Positions 1 through 7,102 of a stretch of DNA of 7,148 bases are shown here, in pieces. The translations under genes were made by a program, and so were the position numbers. Every line of letters starts with the position of its first letter. Positions within the stretch are counted from its first letter, which is position 1. Origin of the DNA: Limnobacter sp. (GTDB lineage Bacteria; Pseudomonadota; Gammaproteobacteria; Burkholderiales; Burkholderiaceae_B); NCBI GenBank assembly GCA_012032215.1, contig JAAURO010000083.1, positions 1 through 7,148 on the forward strand, in the 5' to 3' direction. The notes under the pieces are model-generated. The model was given only the letters and a program-made list of their open reading frames with translations. It had not been told where the DNA came from and searched no databases.

Positions 1-1
1 G

Positions 2-115
2 GGTTATCGGTGCCAAGGGCCGGTGTCTTCGTTTAACAGCTGGCAATCGGTATGGCAGCAGGATTCAAACTGGATGCGTCATCATGCTACTCACATTTTA
101 AGCAATACGTATTGA
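2..115 (+). CDS. Possible 3' end of an upstream gene (partial, unrecognised)
   Basis: One forward frame is open from the window edge to a TGA at 113-115. It would give about 37 residues rich in Trp, Gln, Ser and His, including a WQSVWQQDSNWMRHH stretch. I recognise no family. The opposite strand over roughly the same bases can also be read for about 24 codons, so the evidence for coding is weak. If real, it is the tail of a gene that ends about 157 bases before the FAD oxidoreductase and runs in the same direction. Many frames in this window carry small indels, so even the stop is uncertain. Confidence 0.15.
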   Translation, partial: GYRCQGPVSSFNSWQSVWQQDSNWMRHHATHILSNTY

Positions 116-166
116 TTCCAAGAGGCGTTTCGTCCAAGACAAAACCGGTAAAGCCACCCCGATAAT

Positions 167-187
167 ACTAATTTAAAAGCAATTAGT
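167..187. promoter_or_regulatory. 21-bp hyphenated palindrome, candidate operator upstream of the operon
   Basis: ACTAATT at 167-173 is mirrored exactly by AATTAGT at 181-187 around a 7-base spacer. It lies about 85 bases before the first gene. A GATAAT hexamer at 161-166 (five of six matches to the sigma-70 -10 box) abuts it, so the palindrome would cover the start of transcription and could bind a dimeric repressor. No good -35 box is present: AAGACA at 136-141 is weak and 19 bases away. The symmetry is seen directly; the regulatory role is inferred. Confidence 0.3.
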
Positions 188-272
188 CGAACCATTTTGT
201 GTCAAACCGGCTTCACCATGGCTCGGCTTAATGCTAGCCTCTTGAAGTTCTGGTTCTGGAGAAAAACACCCC

Positions 273-1607
273 ATGCACATGAATGCGCGCAGCAGCCACA
301 AACTTCGGGTAGCCGTCGTAGGAGGCGGAATTTCTGGCTTAAGTGCAGCGTATCGTTTGCGCCGCGAAGCCGATGTCACCCTGTTTGAAGCCAATTCCTA
401 CGTGGGCGGTCATACCAATACCGTAGACATTGAGGTGGAAGGAACGCCGATTGCCGTGGATACCGGTTTTCTGGTGTACAACGAACGCACTTACCCCAAG
501 CTGATAGCCCTGTTTGAAGAACTGCACGTGGAAACCGTGGGTTCGGACATGTCGTTCTCCGTAAGCTTGCCCGAGCTTAATCTGGAATGGGCCGGCACCA
601 GCTTAAACACGGTGTTTGCACAGCGCAAAACCTGTTCAGACCCAGGTTTCTGAGAATGCTGCGTGATATTCTGCGCTTTAACCGCCAAGCCACGGCCATG
701 GTGGCAGAAAAAGGCCGCGATTTCCTGTTTGCGCTGCGCGTGCAGCAAAGCCTGGGCGAATTCATAGAGCACCACCGGTACAGCCAAGAGTTTCGCGACT
801 GGTATCTGCTGCCCATGGCCGCTGCCATCTGGTCGTGCCCCAGCGAACAAATGCTCTTCGTTTCCTGTTGCCACTTTCGTGCAGTTTTGCGACAACCACG
901 GCCTGTTGCAAGTCAGCAACCGGCCGCGCTGGTTCACTGTTAAAAATGGCGCCCGCAACTACGTAGAAAAAATATTGCCTTTTATTGCCGAAGTAAAAAC
1001 CAGTTGCCCGGTTCGCGCCATCAACACCGAAGGCGAAAAACCCCTTGTGATTACCGATCAAGGAAGCGAGGTTTTTGATGCCGTGGTGCTTGCCACCCAC
1101 AGCAACCAAAGCCTGGAGTTGCTGCACGGCAACCACGTGCAAAAAGAACAATTGCAGCACATTCGCTACCAGCCCAACGTGGCCTGGTTGCACGCCGATC
1201 AAAGTCTCATGCCCAAAAACCGCAACACCTGGGCTTCCTGGAACTACGCAAGCGATGTACTTAGTCCGCAACCCAGCGTGTCGGTAACCTACTGGTCGAA
1301 CAACCTGCAGCCCCTGCCCACCCAAACCCCGGTTTTTGTTACCTTGAACCCGATTGACATGCCCGATTCGCGCAAAATTTTTCGGGAAATCCATTATTCG
1401 CACCCGGTATTTGACGGCCCCGCCGTGAATGCCCAAGATGCCCTGCGTGAACTGCAAGGCCTCAATGGCATTTACCTGGCAGGCGCCTGGATGAAATACG
1501 GTTTTCACGAAGACGGCTGCGTATCCGGCCTGAAAGCCGCCGACACCTTGCTGCAACACTTGGGACAAAACGGTCAGCGCAACCCACACGGCCAACGGGC
1601 GGCATGA
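273..1607 (+). CDS. FAD-dependent amine-oxidase-like oxidoreductase (COG2907 type), two compensating frameshifts
   Basis: The start is ATG 273, with GGAG at 258-261 as the ribosome site; ATG 279 is an alternative. The N-terminus has a dinucleotide-binding fold, with GGGISG at residues 17-22, the ribose-binding Glu at 39 and a GGH motif at 45-47, as in flavin amine oxidases and desaturase-like relatives. The frame breaks twice. A base is missing in the A run at 627-630 (restoring it gives QRKNLFRPRFLRML in place of a stop at 651-653), and an extra base lies near 854-860 (removing it gives QMLSFPVATFVQFCDN). The two cancel, and the corrected protein is about 444 residues, normal for the family. 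The C-terminal FAD region ends with a GIYLAGAWMKYGFHEDG motif near 1470-1520. The stop overlaps the next start (ATGA, 1604-1607). Likely role: redox modification of membrane acyl chains together with the methyltransferase two genes on; the substrate is unproven. Automated pipelines may call it a pseudogene. Confidence 0.88.
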
Positions 1608-2417
1608 AAAAACAGCCCCCAGAATACCACCTGCAAGAAGCCCGACTGGCCTTGGGGCAGGTTCGGCACCAAAGGCTGCTGCCCAAGCCCAACGGCTTTG
1701 CCAGCAAAACCTGTTTTGTGCGGCTGGTGTTTACCTGCAAACCAGAAGCGCCCCGCTGGGCAGACCGCTGGCCAGCCATCGACAAGCGGGGGCTGTTTGC
1801 GGTGTACGGAAAAAGCTACGGCTTTGAACCCCACACCCGCACGCTGGCACAACAGGCAACACACATGCAAAAAACAGTCGCCCAGCAAACAGGCATAGAG
1901 CTTGCCGGTGATATCCATTTGCAAACCTATCCCAAAGTGCTGGGCTATGCCTTTAACCCGGTCAGTTTCTGGTATTTTCACAACCTTGTTGGCGAATGCC
2001 GCGCCATTGTGTGCGAGGTCAACAACACCTTCGGCGAAAGGCATTTTTACCTGCTTACCGGAAGTGCCGGCCAAACCCTGAACCGGGGCAGTCTGTTGGT
2101 GGCCGACAAACAATTTCATGTATCGCCATTTTCCCGGTAAAAGGCCGCTATGAATTCCGGTTTTTAACCGCCCGGAACGCAGCATGGCCCGCATTAATTA
2201 CTTTGAGCAAGACCAGCTCCAGCTCAGCACCTGTGTAAGTGGCACGCTTTCCACACCCGAAACACAAGACTGGTTAACAGCATTTGCCAGGTATGGGTGG
2301 TTTACACTGGCTGTATTATTAAAAATTCATTGGCAGGCAGTTAAACTTTTGCTGAAAGGAGCCACCTTTCACACCAAGCCGCCGCCCCCCAACAACTCCG
2401 TCACAGAAACCCGATGA
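1604..2417 (+). CDS. DUF1365 family protein, two frameshifts
   Basis: It starts at ATG 1604 inside the stop of the previous gene. The protein carries the DUF1365 hallmarks: GYAFNPVSFWY at about residues 114-124, EVNNTFGERHFY at 138-149 and a KQFHVSPF block at 169-176, then GRYEFRF, the SGTL block and a C-terminal KIHWQAVKLLLKG segment followed by FHTKP. The frame as given stops at 2138-2140. Adding one T to the run at 2129-2132 gives HVSPFFPVKGRYEFRF, and adding one T to the run at 2161-2165 gives RFFNRPERSMARINYF. The corrected product is about 271 residues, usual for the family. The family's biochemical activity is not firmly established. It regularly sits between this oxidoreductase and a CFA-like methyltransferase, which suggests a role in modifying phospholipid acyl chains. 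The stop overlaps the next gene's ATG (ATGA, 2414-2417), and I see no strong Shine-Dalgarno there, consistent with translational coupling. Confidence 0.88.
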
Positions 2418-3639
2418 ACAGTACCCCTGCCTCAATTCGTTCCCTGCAATCTGAAATTCCCAGCCATGCGCCTTCTGCCGTGCAATGGACGCTCAAGCTC
2501 CTTACACGGCTGCAAAAAGGCCGTCTGGAAGTCATTACGCCAGAAGGCACCCGCCTGCATTTTGGTGAAGACAAAAAACCCTGTGCAACTATACAGTTGC
2601 ACAACTGGAACGTGTGTGCCCTGGCGCTTAAATCGGGCGACATCGGGTTTGCCGAGTCCTACATTGCTGGCGACTGGGAAACCGATAATCTGGCAAACCT
2701 GCTGGGTGTATTCCTGGAAAACCGGAATGCCGTTGAAAAGGTAATTTATGGCAGTTTTTTAGGTGGGCTTGTTTACAAAATAAAGCACTGGTTAAACCGC
2801 AACACCAAGGCACAGGCCAAAAAAAACATTCACGCACACTACGATTTGGGCAACCTCTTTTATGCGCTCTGGCTAGACCCCAGCATGACCTACTCCAGCG
2901 CCTTGTTTGCGGGCAATCAAGCACTCACGCTTGAACAGGCACAAACCGCCAAATACCAGGCGTTGCTGGATCACCTGCAACCCCAACCCGGTGCAAGCGT
3001 GCTGGAAATTGGCTGCGGCTGGGGGGGGTTTGCAGAACTGGCCTGCCAGCAAGGTGCCAGGGTAACGGGGCTTACGTTGTCTACCGAACAACTGGCTTTC
3101 GCCAGAAACCGGCTGGACAAGGCAGGGTTTGACCAACACGCCGAATTCCGCCTGCAAGACTACCGCGACTGCACAGGCCAGTTTGACCACATTGCCTCGA
3201 TTGAAATGTTTGAAGCAGTGGGCGAGGAATACTGGCCATCCTATTTTGCTGCCGTCAGCAGCTTGCTTAAACCCGGTGGCACAGCGGCCATTCAAAGCAT
3301 TACCATCGACGAAAGCCTGTTTGATCGCTACAGAAAATCCACCGATTTTATTCAGCAGTACATTTTCCCGGGTGGCATGCTACCCTCTAAAAAGCCTTTA
3401 CCGACCTGGCGAGCAAGCACGGTTTGAGGGTGGTGCGCACACTGGAGTTTGGTCAGGATTACGCAGAAACCCTGAGGCGTTGGCGCAGGGAATTCATGTC
3501 GCGTCTGGATAGGGTGCAGACACAGGGTTTTGATGAGCCATTCATTAAAACCTGGGAATTTTACCTGGCTTACTGCGAAGCAGGCTTTCAGCACCAAAGC
3601 ACCGATGTGGTTCAGTTTTACCTGGAGAAACAAGCTTGA
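2414..3639 (+). CDS. cfa: Cyclopropane-fatty-acid-synthase-family SAM methyltransferase, one frameshift
   Basis: Class I SAM-dependent methyltransferase of the CFA/mycolic acid family (COG2230), expected to methylate unsaturated phospholipid acyl chains at the inner membrane. Residues 1-130 form the family's N-terminal domain (IGFAESYIAGDWE near 77-89). The catalytic domain follows: AHYDLGNLFY at 141-150, SAM motif VLEIGCGWGG at 196-205, QDYRD at 248-252, MFEAVG at 265-270 and YIFPGG near 316-321. The frame breaks at the A run 3389-3393; one added A gives PSKKAFTDLASKHG and a C-terminus with EFGQDY (Tyr about 350), for about 408 residues, normal for the family. An 8-base G run at 3021-3028 is in frame. 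Compared by eye with E. coli Cfa, Glu239 and Tyr317 are kept (Glu267, Tyr350), but Cys139 is Ser162 and His266 is Gln294. Both are bicarbonate ligands in true cyclopropane synthases, so the product may be methyl-branched rather than cyclopropane. The symbol names the family only. Confidence 0.9.
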
Positions 3640-4250
3640 AACCCTATACCTGGCCAAGCAACAAACGGGCAATTTACACAAAGGCTGTGCATGCCACCCT
3701 GCGTTTTACACGCAAGGCCTTGGCAAGCGGGGCGGTGTATGCGCTACTGGCATTTGGCGGAAACATCGCTTGGGCAACTTCTGCCAACCCACCAAGCGAA
3801 GCGGTGCAAGCCATTCCTGGCCTAAAAAAGCTGGGGGAAGGCAAACTAAGCTGGTGGGGACTTTCCATCTACGATTCGCAGTTGTGGGGCACCGCAACGG
3901 GCCAAACCGATTTCAAACCCAACAGCTATTGGCTGGAACTGCAATACAAACGCAGCTTCAAAGGCAGCGAAATCGCCAAAAAAAGCCGTGAAGAAATTCA
4001 GGATCAACACCCCTATTCCCCCCAGAAACTGGACGCCTGGCAAGCCGAATTAACCCGCATTTTTCCTGAAGTGGTAAAAGGCGACACGCTGAGTGCCCTT
4101 TACCTGCCCGGCCAACCCATGCGCTTTTGGCACAACAACAAGCCCCTTGCCACCTTGGCCGACCCCGAACTGGCCACCGCCTTTATGGGCATCTGGCTAG
4201 ACCCAAAAACCTCTGACCCCGAATTACGCGCCAAGCTGCTTGGGCTGTAA
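3636..4250 (+). CDS. Exported chalcone-isomerase-like protein (Chalcone_3 type)
   Basis: Intact frame of 204 residues from a TTG start at 3636 that overlaps the preceding TGA (TTGA). GGAG at 3624-3627 is well spaced for it, and no ATG lies close by in frame. The basic N-terminus and a hydrophobic stretch (ALASGAVYALLAFGG, residues 28-42) followed by AWA or TSA look like a signal peptide cut near residues 47-50, so the mature protein should be periplasmic. The mature part shows family features: GLSIYDSQLW, WLELQYKRSFKGSEIAKKS, then FPEVVKGDTL and a C-terminal FMGIWLDPKT...LRAKLLG. Bacterial members of this family share the chalcone isomerase fold, but flavonoid chemistry is not expected; fatty-acid or lipid binding is the more likely role, and the lipid-modifying neighbours support it. 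The exact function is unknown. Confidence 0.85.
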   Translation: MKPYTWPSNKRAIYTKAVHATLRFTRKALASGAVYALLAFGGNIAWATSANPPSEAVQAIPGLKKLGEGKLSWWGLSIYDSQLWGTATGQTDFKPNSYWLELQYKRSFKGSEIAKKSREEIQDQHPYSPQKLDAWQAELTRIFPEVVKGDTLSALYLPGQPMRFWHNNKPLATLADPELATAFMGIWLDPKTSDPELRAKLLGL

Positions 4251-4270
4251 GCAAGGCGGCATAGGCACTC

Positions 4271-5622
4271 ATGAGCAAGCCACTGGCTTATTTCAATTAC
4301 GGGGCTTTGGGCTGGGCACTGGGTGCGGTGGCGGTGCCCATTTACATTCAGGTTCCCTTCCTTTACTCCCGTATTTTTGAAGTGCCTGCTGCCTGGGTGG
4401 GTGCCATTTTGCTGTTTTCCCGCATATTCGATGCAGTGCTCGACCCCTTGGTAGGCCTGTGGATAGACAAACGCTGCGGGCAAAAAACCGCTACACCCTG
4501 CCCTTGCTCCTTTCCATTCCCTTTTGCTAGTGGGCATGTACGGGGTGTTTTTCCCCCTCGGTAGCACACCCACTGAAATTGCCTTAAGCCTGCTGCTGTT
4601 TTTAAATGTAGTGCACATTGGCTACAGCTTTGCCATTATTGCCTACCAAGCCTGGGGAGCCGAGTTGGGTGCCACCGATGAAGAGCGCTCTACCTTTGTA
4701 GCCATGCGCGAGGGCATTGGCATACTCGGCGTGGTGTTTGCCGTGGCGCTGCCGCTGCAAAGCAATGGCCTGCTGCTGTTTGGCGTGTTTGCCTGCATGC
4801 TGGCAATGGGCATGTGCTTGCTGCTGAAGTTTGCCCGCGCACTGGTGCACTGCGTGTGGTGCGCGCTGGCAGTACGCAACTGGCAGTGCGTGTGCGCCAA
4901 GCATTTCTGGAAGTGGTGCAACCCCTGGCCCACCGCAACTTTAAAAAGCTGATGGGTGTGTTTGTGTGCAATGGCTTTGCTGCTGCCTTGCCCGCCACCC
5001 TGGTGCCTTTTTACATGCGCGACAGGCTGGGCCTGGCTGAATCCGACCAATGGGTGCTGGCCGGTGTATTTTCTGGTAGGGGCAGCCTCTACCGTGTTTT
5101 GGGTAAAACTGGCGGGCAAAAATAGGGCTGGCGCGTGCGTGGTTGTTGAGCATGGTTGTTTCGGTGCCCGCATTTGTGGTTGTTATTGCCCTGGGCCACG
5201 GCAATCTGTATGGCTATCTGGGCGTGTGCATGTTAACCGGCTTTGCGCTGGGCGCCGATTTGTCGCTGCCTGCCGCACTGGTAGCGCGGCTGATTAAAAA
5301 CAACGGCGACCAGGGCAAAAACGAGGGTACGTATTTTGGCCTGTACAACTGGGTGAATAAACTCAACCTGGCCTTGGCACCCACGCTTGCGCTGGGCACC
5401 TTGCAGTGGTTTAACTATTCACCACAACTGGCGGGCTCGGGTGCATTCCTGAACTTACCCCTTGCACAACAAATTGCCCAAGACCCGCTGATTTGGGTGT
5501 ACGCCCTGATACCCTGCCTACTGAAGCTTTGCGCCATACTGCTGCTTTACACAAGTGGCCTGCTCCAAGCACCAACACCGAAAAGAACCGCTGCCCCAAA
5601 AACCGAATCGGGAAACCCATGA
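4271..5622 (+). CDS. GPH-type MFS membrane carrier, five frameshifts
   Basis: Polytopic carrier of the glycoside-pentoside-hexuronide:cation symporter branch of the MFS. It begins at ATG 4271, 20 bases after the previous gene. The diagnostic block RIFDAVLDPLVGLWID occupies residues 51-66 (Arg51, Asp54, Asp58, Pro59, Gly62, Asp66). Later segments are long, hydrophobic helices, with GTYFGLYNWVNKL near 5324-5362 typical of the branch. The frame is broken at five places: A run 4482-4487 (one missing), T run 4522-4525 (one missing), C run 4834-4836 (one probably missing), around 5060-5068 (one extra G or a lost GT) and A run 5118-5122 (one extra or two missing). Corrected length is about 450 residues, normal for a 12-helix carrier. 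GPH relatives move sugars, but the branch also includes lysophospholipid carriers of the MFSD2 type. In this operon a lipid-related cargo is plausible but unproven. The stop overlaps the next ATG (ATGA, 5619-5622). Confidence 0.85.
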
Positions 5623-6169
5623 TTACCCTGAAAAAAACCGCCACCACGCTGCTTGCAAGCCTTGGCATTGCCACCACCCTACTGCTTTCAGCCTGCGCAG
5701 GCCCCACCCCAACCGACTACGCAGAGCAAACTCCGAAACTGGATTTGCAAACCTACTTTAACGGCACCATTGATGCCTGGGGCGTGGTACAAGACCGCAG
5801 CGGCAAGGTGATTAAACGCTTTAGCGTGGTAATGAAATGCAACTGGATGGGCAATACCGGCACGCTGGACGAACAGTTCACTTATGCCGATGGCACCACT
5901 CAGCAACGCATCTGGACCGTGGTTAAAAAAGGCAACGAATACACCGGCACTGCAGCCGATGTAAAAGGGCAAGCGACCGGCATAGCAGCGGGCAATGCCT
6001 TGAACTGGTCTTACACCTTGCTTTTACCGATTGACAACTCGGTCTACGAAATCCAGTTTGACGACTGGCTGTACCTCATGGATGAAAAAACCATGTTGAA
6101 TCGTGCCGTTATGAGCAAGCTCGGCTTTCGCATAGGCGAAGTGTTTTAAGCTTTCAAAAACGTCTTTAA
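5619..6169 (+). CDS. DUF3833 lipoprotein, probably frameshifted near its C-terminus
   Basis: It starts at ATG 5619, overlapping the MFS stop. The N-terminus is a lipoprotein signal: Lys5-Lys6, a hydrophobic core and lipobox LLLSAC with Cys26. Residue 27 is Ala, not Asp, so outer-membrane sorting is possible. The body matches DUF3833: YFNGTIDAWGVVQDRSGKV, FSVVMKCNW, GTLDEQFTYADG, then WSYTLLLP, VYEIQFDDWLYLMDEKTMLNRAVMSKLGF. As given, the frame stops at 6147-6149 just after GEVF, a little short of the family's usual end. One added T in the run at 6144-6147 extends it to GEVFLSFQKRL and a TAA at 6167-6169, matching the family's hydrophobic plus basic C-terminus. I therefore give the corrected end; the literal product is 176 residues (5619-6149). 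The family is of unknown function and commonly accompanies the CFA-like and chalcone-isomerase-like genes. Confidence 0.85.
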
Positions 6170-6255
6170 AAAGCTGGGCAAGCCCTAAAAAACCACACCG
6201 CCGGGCAAAGGCCAACAGCACACTTCGCCCAGCCCCCTACCTTAAAAGGCAAACC
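6170..6255 (+). other. Spacer before the SDR gene, with a 7-bp inverted repeat
   Basis: This is the only sizeable gap between genes of the cluster. GCTGGGC at 6173-6179 is complemented by GCCCAGC at 6227-6233, with a 47-base loop. No run of T follows, so it is not an obvious intrinsic terminator and transcription may continue into the SDR gene. AAGG at 6246-6249 is a plausible ribosome site for the GTG start at 6256. I see no convincing promoter or small gene here. Confidence 0.35.
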
Positions 6256-7047
6256 GTGAGCTTAAACCCCAAACTGAAAGACTGGAAAAGCAAACGCATC
6301 TGGATTGTAGGTGCCTCTTCTGGCATTGGTGAAGCTTTGGCGCGCCAATTCGATGCACTGGGTGCGCACTGCATGCTTTCTGCACGCAGCAAAGACAAAC
6401 TTCATACGCTGTGCGCTGAACTCACCCACGCCCACGCCTTGCCGCTCGATGTAACCGATGAGCAAGCAGTTAAAGGAGCATTTAGAAACCTGCTTGAACA
6501 ATGTGGCGGCATAGATTTAATCGTGCTGCTGGCTGGCACCTATTCCGAAATGTCGGTTAAATCGTTCAACCTGGCTGCTGTTAAAAAGCAGATTGACGTC
6601 AACCTGAACGGCACCATGCATGTGCTGGATGCCGTACTGCCCACGCTGATCCAGCAACATTACGGACACGTGTCGCTGGTGTCCAGCGTGGCGGGCTACC
6701 GTGGACTGCCAAACTCACTGGCCTATGGCCCATCCAAAGCGGCCCTGATTAACCTGGCGGAAGCCCTGCACCTGGAAATGAAACGCATGAACGTGGGCGT
6801 CAGCGTAGTGAACCCCGGTTTTGTAGACACCCCGCTTACCCGCACAAACACCTTTCCCATGCCTTTTTTAATGACCGCTGGAAAAGCAGCCCAGGACATG
6901 ATCAAGGGCTACGAAAAAGGCCAGTTCGAGCTGCACTTCCCCAAAAAATTTACCTGCGGGCTTCGGCTTTTAAGGCTGTTACCGTATTGCCTGTATTTTC
7001 GACTGGTGAAAAAAATCACGCAAAGCAGCACAGAACACGCACAGTAA
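6256..7047 (+). CDS. Short-chain dehydrogenase/reductase (classical SDR)
   Basis: Intact 263-residue frame from GTG 6256, a normal length for classical SDRs. The cofactor loop is GASSGIG at residues 19-25. The usual NNAG is LLAG at 91-94. The structural Asn is Asn116 (DVNLNG). The catalytic set is Ser144, Tyr157 and Lys161 (YGPSK), followed by NPGFVDTPLT at 186-195. Arg44 (in SARSKDKL), just after the second beta strand, is compatible with NADP(H) preference, though this is only suggestive. The C-terminus (residues 236-252) is hydrophobic and basic, which could let it sit on the membrane. It oxidises or reduces a hydroxyl/carbonyl group on an unknown substrate. An SDR is a usual member of this lipid cluster, so an oxidised acyl chain or a carbonyl product of lipid peroxidation is a reasonable guess. 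The start has no competing ATG nearby. Confidence 0.9.
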   Translation: MSLNPKLKDWKSKRIWIVGASSGIGEALARQFDALGAHCMLSARSKDKLHTLCAELTHAHALPLDVTDEQAVKGAFRNLLEQCGGIDLIVLLAGTYSEMSVKSFNLAAVKKQIDVNLNGTMHVLDAVLPTLIQQHYGHVSLVSSVAGYRGLPNSLAYGPSKAALINLAEALHLEMKRMNVGVSVVNPGFVDTPLTRTNTFPMPFLMTAGKAAQDMIKGYEKGQFELHFPKKFTCGLRLLRLLPYCLYFRLVKKITQSSTEHAQ

Positions 7048-7054
7048 ACAGTAA
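7041..7054. repeat. Tandem 7-bp duplication at the SDR stop codon
   Basis: ACAGTAA occurs twice without a gap, at 7041-7047 and 7048-7054. The first copy carries the SDR stop TAA (7045-7047) and the second repeats it one base out of frame. This looks like a small slippage duplication; no function is implied. Confidence 0.5.
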
Positions 7055-7059
7055 AAAAG

Positions 7060-7068
7060 TGCTAGAAT
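7060..7068 (+). promoter_or_regulatory. Candidate extended -10 promoter for the next gene
   Basis: TGCTAGAAT matches an extended -10 element: TG, one base, then TAGAAT (five of six matches to TATAAT). The region 17-18 bases upstream (CACAGT) does not resemble a -35 box, so recognition would depend on the extended -10. Transcription would start near 7075, just ahead of a hairpin-forming leader. Confidence 0.35.
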
Positions 7069-7102
7069 TCTCCTCGGGGTGCACTGCAGGGGGAATAGCA
7101 CC

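Noticed and set aside
113..141. TGATTC near 113-118 as a -35 box of a ChrR-type ECF sigma factor promoter
   Set aside because: It differs from TGATCC by one base, but no convincing -10 partner is found 16-18 bases downstream, and a six-base match in this length is expected by chance.
762..1595. Long open frame on the minus strand opposite the FAD oxidoreductase
   Set aside because: It mirrors a strongly supported coding region, has no recognisable domain, and is a codon-bias shadow.
1574..2194. Long minus-strand frame opposite the DUF1365 gene
   Set aside because: Same reasoning: antisense shadow of a real gene, with no motif and no ribosome site.
273..6169. Programmed ribosomal frameshifting as the cause of the broken frames
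   Set aside because: Eleven sites in both directions across unrelated genes, without a consistent slippery motif or downstream structure, is not how recoding appears.
6150..6190. Intrinsic terminator after the DUF3833 gene
   Set aside because: The stems are short, and the following run is A rather than T on the coding strand; part of this stretch is probably the true end of the gene.
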